NCBI GenBank assembly: GCA_022495005.1
Contig: JAGYXB010001996.1
Location: 1,798,001-1,862,000 of the forward strand
Reading direction: 5' to 3'
Length of the DNA stretch: 64,000 nt
Origin: Rhyacophila brunnea
Lineage: Eukaryota; Arthropoda; Insecta; Trichoptera; Rhyacophilidae
Made by a program: the position numbers and the translations under genes
Part shown: piece by piece, positions 46,467-57,656 of the stretch
How the letters are laid out: each line of letters starts with the position of its first letter
Numbering within the stretch: position 1 is the first letter of the stretch
The notes under the pieces: generated by a model
Seen by the model: the letters and a program-made list of their open reading frames with translations, nothing else
What the model was told of the DNA's origin: nothing
The model's database searches: none

Positions 46467-47567
46467 TGTAAAACTCTCCTGCCATTGGTAATAATGCCAA
46501 TTATTGGACGGGCAATAACTGTGTTTAACCGAATCGGTTGAGATATTGATATATTCCACCTAAATGAGTACAAATAAGTTTTATAGATTATTCAAATAGG
46601 GTCTACTTAGCTCATTCGGCGTACTTCCACGTACTTAATTTTTGTTTTTACTCTGTTTTCTTTGTTTTTTTAAATACCTACTATTTCCATATTTTTCAAG
46701 TCATGTTGTGAACAATTTTTACTATATTATGTGAATACATACATTTGTATTGAATTCTAAATTTTTAATGATTTTCATAAGTAGAAATTAGAAGTAGAAA
46801 AAATATTATTTTAGCTATCCAACGAATCTCTTGTTTTGCGCCCCAACCCTGTGAACACCCAAGGTGGTTACATATTGTTTCGAACATTTTTTCTTTCATC
46901 GCTGATATAGATACACCAGTATAAGTTGTCCGCTGAGTGAGGGCGCCACATGCTAACATTTGACATATCATTCAATACTTTTTGAACTATGATGAGCTTA
47001 ATTCTAAATTCGAACACCTGACGATTTATGATGGTATATGTATAGTAAGTACCTATAGATATTCAATTTTCTGACTCACAATTTCCCAGCGATAACTCTC
47101 ATAATATGTGGGTGCGTGAAATAAATATAGTGCATGCTTACATACAATTTAAAGAATTTGAAGTGATTCGCGAATAATTGATTTAAATCCGCAACCAGAC
47201 GTCGAACAATACGCACGAGGTTATAAACTTATAACAATGCAAAATGCTCTGGGCAGAAAGCTGTCGGTTCAATTGTTCGAAAAGTTAGTGTTGCCATTAA
47301 GAAAACAAAAGTTTCTTTCGTGATGATAATAATATTAAGTATCAAAAAAAGAAAAGGCGACCGCAGAATGTGAATAATATAAAAAAGAGCGCTATAAAAG
47401 TTATGCCTGGGCGCGAATCAGCGCCTTTGTACATTATTTTAAAAGCTTTCTATGACTTTTACAGAGGTTGCAAACTCGAGAAACGGCTGGGCCACGTACC
47501 TACAACAAATAACGAACTTGATTATTTCATTTACAATTTAGATTGATTAATATTACTTATTATTATA
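46467..47567. other. No gene recognised
   Basis: A+T-rich spacer. A minus frame at 46765-46971 is not recognisable. Confidence 0.45.
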
Positions 47568-48351
47568 TGTTACGCCGAATGTGCGAAATTGACTATTAAA
47601 TGAAATGGGCAAAATTTTGCCTAAATCATGAAAAATGCAAGCCCATTGATTCATGAATTAGGCAAAATATCTGCCAAGTGCGTGAATTCGGCAGTAATTT
47701 TTCTGCCTAGTTCATGCATTGGGCAAATTAGATAGTAGCGTTACGGTGGTGTTTTTTGCAACTAAACCAAATGTGTCAAATGCTCATGCATTGGTCAAAA
47801 TAGATGGTCGCGCTCCGGTGTTGTTTTTTGCAACTAATCAAACTAACCGGATGTGTCAAATGTCATTGATTATATAAAAATATACCAATCAATAATTACA
47901 ATGACGTTCATATCCATTTACTATGTTCAAAAAAATTTTAGAACTATAATATGATAACGGAAGAATTTTATTAAAAGGTATTTTCGCGATTTGATTCGTG
48001 CTAGGGTATTAATCGTGCAATGGTCGATTGTTTGTTTGTGATAGTTTGTTGACACTAAGCTAACGTCAAAATGGACATTTGGTTGAATTCAGAACTACAA
48101 AACCAAACCTAATTTAATAATAATAATATTATATTATGTCCAATTATAACTAATAAAACCATCCGTCCGTATTAAATTTACTTTTGTACTGTCATGTTGA
48201 CAGTTTAAGAATTCCATACCCTGGCGAATTCACGCGCTCGGCAGATAATTTACCTAATTCACGAACAAGGCAACGGGCTTGACTATTACATGAATTAGTC
48301 AAAATTTTGCCGATTTCATGTAATAGTCAATTTCGCACATTCGGCGTAACA
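47568..48351. mobile_element. Long-end element rich in TAATTCATGAATTA-type palindromes
   Basis: Ends TGTTACGCCGAATGTGCGAA and ATTGACTATTA, inverted almost exactly at the other side; similarity runs about 60 bp with one or two changes. TATA lies on both sides (47564-47567 and 48352-48355). GGCAAAATTTTGCC, GATTCATGAATTAGGC and relatives are repeated near both ends. A unit of about 75 bp (CATGCATTGG...GTGTCAAATG) is present twice in tandem (about 47713-47790 and 47791-47870). No coding capacity; superfamily not assigned. Confidence 0.82.
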
Positions 48352-48703
48352 TATACACAAAAAAGTTAATACGTCTTCGAACGGATAACTATGTTATAGG
48401 TAGGTAAAAAAACCTAACAAAGGAAGTCTAATATAGTATAATATACAATGTTTAAAATTGCAATAGAATTTCACTACCAAATATCTGGTTAGCGAAGTTA
48501 CAAAGCTGGCGAATATATATTTTTCGTATGGGTAGCTAGTGATTTTATAATTTATAATAATTTACACTAGCAACACAACCGTATGATTTGACACATAGAA
48601 AACCAATATTGGGTAATTGGTAATAAATTATCCAGTGGCTCGACATGGGCTCGACTTTGCGGATCCATGAATTACAATAATATCGTATATTTTATATTAG
48701 TAT

Positions 48704-48965
48704 ATCAAGTCGTACCAATCAAATATCTAATTATAATGACAGCGTTATTGTCAGATATTTGATACCAATATCAAATTAATTTTTTATTGAATCTAATAAA
48801 ATTAGAAAATTACAGTCAGCAATAATCCGCGAACGAGGAGATATTTTTGGTGTCAATGATAGACAGCTCACGGTAAACTGTGTTAAGGCGAAATCAAAAT
48901 GTAATGCATACAATTTACGTGTAATATCTAAGAGGCGGACATGGTCAAAGAAGAAGAAGAATATT
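48704..48965. repeat. Inverted relative of 8517-8722, then a LINE tail
   Basis: 48704-48935 matches 8517-8722 in inverse. It is followed at about 48930-48962 by AGAGGCGGACATGGTCAAAG with a GAAGAAGAA tail, the 3' end of the LINE family at 16443-17203. Confidence 0.55.
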
Positions 48966-49121
48966 ATATACCTTTTTGATTCGATTGGTTCATCTTAGGA
49001 AATATTAATATTACTTAATAAAATCACCCTCAACCACCGATCGTTGTTTTTTAATTTTTGATTGATGATTGATGATCGGTTGTAGAGATTGTGATATTTG
49101 AGAATATGGCTTACATAATAT

Positions 49122-49570
49122 TATTCTTCTTCTTGGTCGTACTTTTATGGCTGAGGATCATGACCACCTTTGAATTATGTCAGCCTTTGAGCGACCAAAA
49201 CTTACCATCCCTCTCAATCTTCCACTTCTCTAAGGGCAGAATGAATGGTGGTCAGCTCCTTCATTCGGTCGCGCCGACGCTCTTCCTCTACTTCGCCTTC
49301 CCTGGAGGCCACACATAACCACCCGTCTCTCCAGATTGTCCGGTCCGCGCCGGATGCACCTCAGACATATTGTCGAGAGCCGTTCCTTTATCTGCAGTCT
49401 CTGGATGATTGCCTGGGTCATCCTGTGCTCTGTCCAAGAAATACTATTATATATTAATATTCGGCGCCAACACCACACCTCGAAGACATCAATTGCCTTA
49501 CGCTCCTGTGCCTTCAAGGTCCAAGACTCGACACCGCATGGAGAACACTAATGTTTGCACAAGTATGCAT
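49122..49570 (-). mobile_element. LINE C-terminal remnant, third family, damaged copy
   Basis: The minus strand encodes V-E-S-W-T-L-K, AIDVFEVWCWRRIL, I-K-E-R-L-S-T-I-C-L-R and G-R-R-S-R-G-R-A-S-A-R, then changes frame near 49255. Same family and order as 26046-26548. It ends in CCAAGAAGAAGAATAAT. Confidence 0.8.
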
Positions 49571-49810
49571 ACTATTATAAGGTATCATAATATGTTGATA
49601 AATATACAACTAGTTGGTTACACCTGCAGTATTGTGAACGCTTATAGTAATGAGTGGTCAACCAACTTTACGTTGTTGCATCAAAATAACGGGTCCACTC
49701 TGCACGATGCATTATTTCCATTTTGAGACTGATACCTATCCACCACTGCTACGTCGTACCAAGTAACTAACTACCCATTTATAATAATAATATATCACAA
49801 TGTACATGTA

Positions 49811-50012
49811 CTAGGCGGCTCTTGTGGTGCAGTGGGTAAGGCGCTGGCCTTCCACCCGAGAGTTCTGGGTTCGATTCCCGGTAATGACAAAAACAATTAT
49901 GTGTTTTTCTCAAAGCCTGGGTGTTTATGATTGTTCAAAATTACTAACAACCACCTTGTACAAAAAAGCAAGAACAGACTATTAATAATTCTAAAAAAAA
50001 AATGTAAATGTA
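49811..50012 (+). repeat. tRNA-derived SINE with A-rich tail
   Basis: A-box-like GTGGTGCAGTGGGTAAGGC and B-box GGGTTCGATTCCCGG lie at exact tRNA spacing; the middle CTTCCACCCGAGAG resembles the anticodon arm of tRNA-Glu/Gly genes. A tRNA-unrelated body and a run of A (about 49995-50006) follow. The long body and tail favour a SINE over a functional tRNA. Confidence 0.7.
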
Positions 50013-50144
50013 CTAGGTATATTACTAAGTTAAAACACATTTACTGCTGACCATATAATTAATTAATAATTACCGCATTTAAATATCATGTTAATTATAT
50101 CTAATGGCCAACTAATGCAAAAGCACCGGTCGCGTTGTCAGCAC

Positions 50145-50267
50145 TAAATGAGTTAAGGTAGCTATTTCTATATATTCCAAATGATTCTCCTCGATTTGCC
50201 GCCCTTCGAGTAACTGCCGCCCGCAAGTGACGATCAATCTGCCTACGGGTCCACGGGACGTCCACTG
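50145..50267. mobile_element. Right half of the 24503-24896 hAT family
   Basis: CCAAATGATTCTCCTCGATT and CCACGGGACGTCC match the right half of that element. Left part missing. Confidence 0.65.
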
Positions 50268-50394
50268 ATTAGACGGCAAATATCGTACCCGGGATTTTAA
50301 TATCTGATTTCATAATAGAATGAGGCATACCTATTATAAATCTTGCAAAAATAGGGCACTGTTTAGATGTTTAGACTGTTGGTTTACGCAGAGA

Positions 50395-50535
50395 CTTAAT
50401 TAGTCTCTAAAAACTAACCAACAATATAATATGCATATTGCAGTCTTAGTCATTGTAATCAAATACCTACGTATGACTGACAAAGTTTAGTGTACACTAT
50501 TTAGGTCGGATCTTAACATCCTACCTCATCCCTTC
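50395..50535. mobile_element. Right half of the 36255-37237 family
   Basis: CTAAAAACTAACCAACAATA, then TATGACTGACAAAGTTTAG and GGATCTTAACATCCTACCTC match the right arm. The final CACTG is lost. Confidence 0.6.
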
Positions 50536-52416
50536 GTATATGTAAAAATAGATATCTATTACCATCAGGTACATATTCTTGGTGGTTTCGTAAAGCTGAA
50601 TACTGGTGTTGAGTGTTGACTCAATAATATTATAAACATCGTAAAATTATGAGTCTGGTCGTACACCAAAACCGGGTAAAACTAACATAGGGTAAAAACT
50701 GGATTCAGTTCAGACTCGTTCTTTCCTTTTAGGGTACACCTCACTTAAAGCGTACGTATCGTTTTAATACAGTGTTTGCGAACCATTAACAAATTTCAAA
50801 ATTACTTAGATATAATATATCAATAAGCTTTTCAAGAGAATCAGCGTTTGCTTGGTGGTGGTAGTTCATAGTTCATGATAATAAAACGTATTAATCAAAT
50901 TACAATTTACACGCAATTATTTTACGCGTTTGTATAACGAGCTATATCAAGTATGAGTAGGTACCGAAATTGATTGTTTGAGTTTATATTGTAATATTTT
51001 AATAAGGTAGGGGTAGTAAAATAACTTTGTAATGTGAGGAATGGACAGCAACAAGTCAGTAAAGAGAGTGGGATTTTTAATGGGAAAATCGTAATTTAAT
51101 AGGACAGATTTTCAATACGCCATAATAAATCAAATTATATTCCTAATTTCTGCATTCCTAATCGCTAGAAAGCCTCAAATAAACGGGACTTAACTCGGTG
51201 TTGCCGGCAAGCTTAGGATATCTCATCTTAATCAATATAATATGTTCAAAATGATCGGGTGACTAGGTACAACGAAATAATGACCTAACCTAACCTAAAT
51301 AGATCCAAAATTAATGTTTCATTTTTCCCCATGCTGTTCTGTTTTGTCCGGTTACCAATGAGATATATCAATAATATTAGTCTTTAAAAAGTTATATTAA
51401 TTAGTTAAACAAATATTCTTACATGCTACTTTTTTAAATATAACATATCCACAAATAAACCCACATACATACCCATTAGAATAATACATTGATTTAATAC
51501 TTTAATGTGTTATTGCTGTTAATACTAAAGTAAAAAATCGTATATTTCAGTTTCTACAGGGTTATTTGAACACTACGAGATACCAATTATAGAAGTTATA
51601 CACACCACAGAAATAGAAAAATTTGAAAAAATAAATATAATATCGTCACCGGGAATCAACACTGGACTATAAGATACTTCCAATGAATTTGAAATGAACT
51701 TGTAATTTTTTTATGCTTTAACAAAATATGGTTTATTTTAGATGGAATACCTGTGAAAGCTATCTTAAATTCCCTAGACTGCAGGAATTTTTATTTTGGG
51801 ATTTTCGGAACATCACATCGAATGTGCACTAGGGATTTGGTATTCCGTGATTGTAAATTCTACCTACTCGTTACCTACGTAAATATTTAAATATTTATTC
51901 ACCGATGCTTTTTTAAACATAACCCTAAAATGGTTGCGCACAACTGGTTTGTAGTAATTCCTGCATGCTGCTCCTGACAATGTCACGGTGGCTGGAGTAC
52001 ACGCATCATCCAGGAATTTCAGCCATCTGACTCTTTTTCGTCGTTTCTACGATCCGTATTGGATTTTGTAAGGAATATGACAGAAGTTATTGCATCAGAC
52101 ATCCATATAATACTGATTATGTCACAAATAATACGACTAAAGTCATAACTTTAAAAATGAATTATTAATCTGTAATAAAAAAGGTTACATTAGGTATATT
52201 GCCTGTATTTTATCTAGTGAGTCGTTACCTGCAGTGCGTTGTATTTTAGATATTTTATATTAATTATATTCTAAAAACAAAAGTAATATGCCAGCATTTT
52301 GAGTCAATAGCCAATACGCAGAGTTTTCCAAGCGCATCTCCGTGGACGGGCGAAGGTCTGCAATCTTAATTTCGTATTAAATATTTAAAATTTGATAGCA
52401 TTTAGATTTTTAAATG
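50536..52416. other. Long stretch without a recognised gene
   Basis: Contains (CCTAA)3 at 51284-51298. No open frame over 60 residues and no defined element. Confidence 0.5.
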
Positions 52417-52424
52417 AACACTTA

Positions 52425-53063
52425 TATATTCTTTTGCCATATCCGCCCCTTAATTGGGGCATATGGACACCACGCGGCGCCTCCAAGAATCCCTGTCGCT
52501 CGCCAGACTTCTTGCTTCGTTCCAGGTCAAACCAGCATCCCGTAGCTCCATCGTATACACTCTGTAGATAGTATTTAGCGGCCTTCCAGGACGCCGGAAT
52601 CCGGTTGGCTTGAAGAACAGGCAAGCCAGGTTAAGGTTCTCTTCTGGCATCCGCAGTACGTGGCCGAGCCAGGTCCAACTTCTTCACAGCAACTTCTCTT
52701 CACTTTCAGCGTGATGAGAGGCTGCTTGGTGCGTTCTCTTATCTCCTCGTTGCTCCTAAAGTCATATCACCGCACACCCAGTATTCGTCGCAAACATCTG
52801 TTTTCGAAGCTCAGTATACGGTTGCTCTGAGCCTTCGTAAGGTGCCATGATTCAGACATTCCGCATCGAGTTGAATGTTGCTCCAGCCATTCCCATTCGG
52901 ATAGCGAGCTCTTTCTGTAAAATGCCATCTCCCGTAATGTGTACCCCCAGGTACTTGAAGCTGTCGACGCTCTCGATGTTTTGTCCGTCGCAAATCAGAG
53001 GGAAATCTGGATCAGGGCAGGTTCTATTACACAAGACGTTGATTTTCTTCGCGTTGATGTTCA
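52425..53063 (-). mobile_element. LINE 3' part, same family as 16443-17203
   Basis: The minus strand encodes I-N-A-K-K-I-N-V-L-C-N, F-P-L-I-C-D-G, DSFKYLGVHITGDGILQKEL, R-M-G-M-A-G-A-T-F-N-S-M-R-N-V, later L-T-W-N-E-A-R-S-L-A. AACACTTA lies on both sides (52417-52424 and 53064-53071), a possible target duplication. Compared with 16443-17203, about 80 bp are missing after GCGGAATGTCTG, which shifts the frame. Confidence 0.83.
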
Positions 53064-53071
53064 AACACTTA

Positions 53072-54600
53072 GGATATACCGTTGGATATATTAAGGTAAG
53101 TAATTTTATCATCCGTACAAAGGAAACAATATTTTAAGAATTTAAGAAACTTTTATTATTATTGATGTAAACTCTAATAAACAGTCACAATATTTTTCCT
53201 TCTCGTTTATGTTTCATACAATAAAAAAGTGTTTTGTGACGCAATGTTACTTGATTCGTATCAACCTTCAAATTTTAATGTGTCTGTTTTATTTATCAAA
53301 AAAATTAACAAGTATGAAGATACTATCGTAAAATTTTCATAGTTTTATTGCAAAAATATGTGCCCACCAAGTCAGACAGGTCATGCGTTGCTTAGGGGCC
53401 AATGAAGGAACGAATACAAATATTACAACTGTTGAGTATAGTGGTCGTTTTCCATTAACCAGACGTTGTGGTTGCTTCATTAGAAAGTATCGACATTAGG
53501 TAATAGTGGTTTATCGCACAGGCAAAAATTCTCAAAGGTGCCTCCAAACCTATCATTGCCACAGATTTCCACATACTTAAAACCATCGCTTTTTGAGACT
53601 AGGTTTCGTGGAAATTCTCAGTTCTCAGTAAGTAGATGTTGTGTTTGTCAATTTAAAGATTTTTAGTGTAGATACCTATTTGTTTGTTTAAGATAAACGA
53701 AAATAGGTTAGTAGGTAGGTACCTACAGAATTTCCAGATGATTTGAAACTAAAAATTAAAGGGACTTTAGGTACCTACTCGCTAGTCAGCTAGTGGCATG
53801 CTTTTCACTGAAAAATGAAACAGAATTTAATCTTACCTAATGTTGCTATTTGTTGAAAATTTAAAAAAAAACATGTGTGTATGCAGTTGTAGCCATATTG
53901 TATGTATGCATACATACGGTATACATACATATCATTTTCTACAGGATTTCTTAAATACCCATTAGTTTGGAGTTGCGATTTTTTTATTCTGATCGATCTG
54001 ATTAATCCTACAGTAGTGCCAATATAACACATAATATTATAACTAGCAACTAAATCTCGTGCAAGGAAATAATATTTGTTTTGTGCAATATTTTAAAGTG
54101 GAGAACTATCTAACTGTTGATTTAATATTTGATACACGCGATACTGCGCACGCTTGCTGGAGATAAATATCATTTTGTGGATGCGAGAAAAACACCGATA
54201 ACCGTAAATTGGTCAAACCTAAAAATAGAATTTGATAATTCAATAAATAAATTACAATAATCAAAAATATCAAAGCACTATATTTTATTAAATATATAAA
54301 TAATTCGGAAACACATCATTCATATAGCTACCTCAGAGAACATAAATAATAATATGTATAATGAAAGTCGGTTTGCCTTCTGATGGTGGCTGTGAGAAGG
54401 TGCCTATAAGAATTCTGAGTGTGAAGAAATATGGGATAATCTTATTGACTTGTTAAAAAATATGTTTTTTCAACAAGTTACCTACTTTGTAGGTATTATA
54501 ATACCTATTCATGCATTAAATTTGTCACGTCAACGAAACGTGCATTCAATTTTGGAAATATTTGAGAACATTTATGATGGAATTGTCTATTTAGTTACTA
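53072..54600. other. No gene recognised
   Basis: About 60 bp near 53365-53430 (AGGTCATGCGTTGCTTAGGG) recur near 58388-58450. Otherwise A+T-rich. Confidence 0.45.
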
Positions 54601-54745
54601 GTATGTGTTCCAGCATTGGGGCACAGGTCAAGCACAAGGTACTTTCTTAAGCCACTTTCCACGGTCCATCGCCACGTCTCCCGATATGCGAGATATGAAG
54701 AGCGTAGATCGCTCTTGTAGCGCCGCTTCAGGGTGACAGGGGCTT
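54601..54745 (-). mobile_element. LINE C-terminal remnant (family of 41998-42749)
   Basis: CCAGCATTGGGGCACAGGTC, CGGTCCATCGCCA and CGTAGATCGCTCTTGTAGCG match 42020-42150 and 63795-63905, but the piece is heavily diverged. Confidence 0.6.
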
Positions 54746-54820
54746 TTGGGCTAATCTATCTTATTAAGCTATCCTATTAGGTAGGTACATATTAGAAAAA
54801 ATCTTAAAACTATTGGTGGT

Positions 54821-54892
54821 GGTGCTTCCATCGGATCCCGGCCAATGTGCTTTACCATCCGTTAGACATGGGTTCAAGTCGTACCCGGCACC
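54821..54892 (+). tRNA. tRNA-like sequence, probably a pseudogene or SINE head
   Basis: GGTGC at the start pairs with GCACC at the end, 72 bases apart. The 3' part GGGTTCAAGTCGTACCC forms a T-arm with a B-box-like loop. The D-arm and anticodon arm are not convincing, so I do not assign an amino acid. Confidence 0.35.
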
Positions 54893-55105
54893 AATAATTT
54901 GTCACGTTATTAAATGAAAATGTAAATTTTTTAGTCACTTAATATATCATAAGTATTGGGTATATAATATATTTAAAACATTAAACGCATTCACCAATAT
55001 GTTTACGTTGTTTGAAAATTGTTTTATCTCTCGATGGCGCACCATACTCTTTTTGGTAAAATGTGTATTAGCAAAAATCAGTCTGTGGAGAAGCTCTTAC
55101 GCCAC
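54893..55105. other. No gene recognised
   Basis: A+T-rich spacer. Confidence 0.3.
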
Positions 55106-55635
55106 CGCTCCATTGGCGAGCCAAAAGTCCGAGGACAATAAATCGTCCGATTTGTCTATGCTCTGCTACTGATCAACGAACGAATAATAAAGTCGATCTG
55201 TCAAAAGTTGCGATTATCGTAATGTCTTCCGATAATCCTATAATTTTGTGTTATTTATATCTAGACTTGCATAAAATAATATAGCAGTGAAAACAACACA
55301 AGTTTTACGTTTCATTTTATGAATTTCATAAATACAAATAAAAAAAAATTGATAAATCTCTCATTTTCTAATGTGTAAATTAACAAATTAATCAACGAAA
55401 ATGTTTAAAACAATTACAGATTTTTTTTCGGTCCGAATGATCGCGTAATTATGTAAAATCGAATTTGTATAGTGATCGACGGACGAAGTCTGGCAACTCG
55501 GAGAGTAAAATATCAAACATGTTTGAAATCCAGCGAGCCTGGTCTGCGGATTAAAAAGTCCGTAGATCCGGGGTTCTGCACGCGAAAAAAAAGTCCGAAG
55601 ACTGTAAATCGTCTGACTTGCGTGCCAATGGAGCG
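55106..55635. mobile_element. Putative inverted-repeat element
   Basis: CGCTCCATTGGC at 55106-55117 and the exact inverse at 55624-55635 frame 530 bp. AAGTCCGA(G/A)GAC...AAATCGTC(C/T)GA occurs in direct orientation just inside both ends. No target duplication found, so the boundaries are uncertain. Confidence 0.5.
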
Positions 55636-56340
55636 CCGTCATTATTGATACGATTATTTTTTTTACTTACCACATTGGTTTAGATCTAGAATGAAGTTTT
55701 TTTTATGAATACGCTGGTTAATTCAACAGCAGAAATAAACATATTGTATTGTTATTTAAAGTTTTCGTGGTTTGCCTGTACGGCTATGAAATATTATCTC
55801 TGATCTTTGAAGTGTCACTAATGTAGTGCATTTCTGACTACATGCAAGAGCAAGAGGGACAAAAGATGGCTAGTAAGAGCGCGGAAGAAAGAGAGAATCG
55901 TGCAATCACGATTTTATCGTTAGAAGGTGCTGGTTATTTCTGTAATAATTGATATCAAAATGTTTATGCTTCAATAGAATGTGGGTAGGCAAGTACCTAA
56001 AGTTTATAAAATAATAATAAATATTATCTAATTTAATAGTATGTTCCATAACATATAATATGTTTTAAATAGCTACTTTGACATTAGTTCCCCGATATTA
56101 ATTATTGTAAAACAGGTTTATTTACAACAGCTGTGAAAACACAATTTATTGCATGTCATGGAATTATTTTTTTAAATTAGGAACGAACACTGCACGATTT
56201 TCAACTGTTTTCAGATTTGGGACAGAATTTTCTTGTGACATACCTAATTATTTATCCCCACGAGAATATACAACATAGATGACAGACGTGTATATAATAT
56301 ATAAAGACGTTGAAGAAACTGTTACTATATTATATAGATA
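55636..56340. other. No gene recognised
   Basis: A+T-rich spacer. Confidence 0.4.
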
Positions 56341-56516
56341 CTAGCTGACCCGGCAAACGTTGTTCTGCCATATAAATTATTTCTAGTGAATATTTTGGTT
56401 GTTAAATAAAAAATAACGAATGTATCGTAAGTGTGTGGGGATGGGATATACGACAGAAAGAGGAATAGAGCGCTGTAGACGATGACCGCCGATAAAAACA
56501 AAAAAACATCAACCAT

Positions 56517-56965
56517 TCATTTTCTCAATTCAAAATGAGTAATGATGTTCATAATGAATGAATTACCTGTGACAGGATCTCGTTGTTTAATGTTTATGCA
56601 ATATCCGTCTTGTCCCTTCCAGAAAATTAGCGGATATTGGAGAGCGTCGTATGAACGGTGTGTGTCAGCGATGAACTCCAGATTATTGTTTCTTCTTCGA
56701 ATCACGATTTCTCGCGTCGATGTGCGGTCGCCAACCATGATTCCAGCAATGTCGTCAACAATAGGCGCATTGAATCGACGCACGTGCTCTCCAGCTGGTG
56801 TTTTATCAGGATTGATGGCAATAGCGTGATTGTCACTTTGCAATTCGTGCATGTGTGCTTTGAAGAATTTCAATAATACATTGTGCTCATTCAACAGGGC
56901 GTCCAGTTCGCCGACGATGCGCCTGGCATTAGGCGAATTGAGGCTATTGTAGCCGCGGGTCTAGG
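56517..56965 (-). pseudogene. Helitron helicase-like N-terminal domain, fragment
   Basis: About 148 codons are open on the minus strand. Order: N-A-R-R-I-V-G-E-L-D-A-L-L-N-E-H-N, L-Q-S-D-N-H-A-I-A-I-N-P-D-K, V-R-R-F-N-A-P-I-V-D-D-I-A and THRSYDALQYPLIFWKGQDG. The T-H-R-S-Y-D-A-L-Q-Y-P-L block is the hallmark of the Helitron-like N-terminal domain, upstream of the Rep (HUH) and Pif1-type helicase domains. Those catalytic domains are absent. The upstream in-frame ATG at 56894 is internal. Confidence 0.87.
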
Positions 56966-57090
56966 ACGATTTGGCACCGCGAACTGGCCTCCGGCGATTG
57001 GCCTCCGGTAATTGGCCGCCGGTACAATCGGACGCCGACCCAATTCGACGCCGACCCAATTGGCCTCCGGGAGGATTGGACGCCGCACAG
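56965..57090. repeat. G+C-rich minisatellite inside the Helitron
   Basis: GGCCTCCGG...ATTGG and CGACGCCGACCCAATT units of about 17 bp occur about six times with variation. Their base content is very different from the A+T-rich surroundings. Confidence 0.7.
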
Positions 57091-57656
57091 TTGAATTAAA
57101 TGCGCAAAAGAATAGACGTACGTTACGATTTGTTGGAGTAAATAAGCAAGTCAATATAATATGCTTCTATCTTCTCAGTAGTTGTACCTTATACATTTCG
57201 CGCTTGACACATTTTTAATATAGATTGAGAATAATTATTATGCCTTATGATGTTTATTAAAAGAAAATAATTCTTCCCTCGCTAAAACTTAAAGATGTGC
57301 ATAATTAATTGATTAATTGTCTATACATGGGTACTTATTTATATTTACAACAAATATTAAAAATAATGTTAGATATTAGAATGAAAATTCTAATAAAATA
57401 ATCCAAATAAAATTTGGGGTTATAGGTATTTTTTGAGGCAAAATAATAAAAAAAATACAAAAAGAAATTTTCAAAAAAATAAAAGAAAAAATTTTCTGGA
57501 TAGAGATACCCTAATCACCTAGCGGTATGAAATATACTTGTTGACCTATTCTCATACCTAACAAATATACATAAAAAAAATTCATAAAAATCGGTCGAGC
57601 CATTTCGGAGGAGTTCGACCACAAACATCGTGACACGAGATTTTTATATATATAGA

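Larger units (their letters stand above)
56341..57656 (-). mobile_element. Non-autonomous Helitron
   Basis: Read on the minus strand, it begins TCTCTATATATATAAAAATC (57656) followed by TCGTGTCACGATG, and ends GGCAAACGTTGTT-type hairpin sequence (GGCAGAACAACGTTTGCC) then GGGTCAGCTAG|T. Helitrons start with TC, end with CTRR after a short hairpin and make no target duplication; all three points hold. The coding remnant inside (next entry) supports this. Most of the Rep-helicase gene is deleted. Confidence 0.85.
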
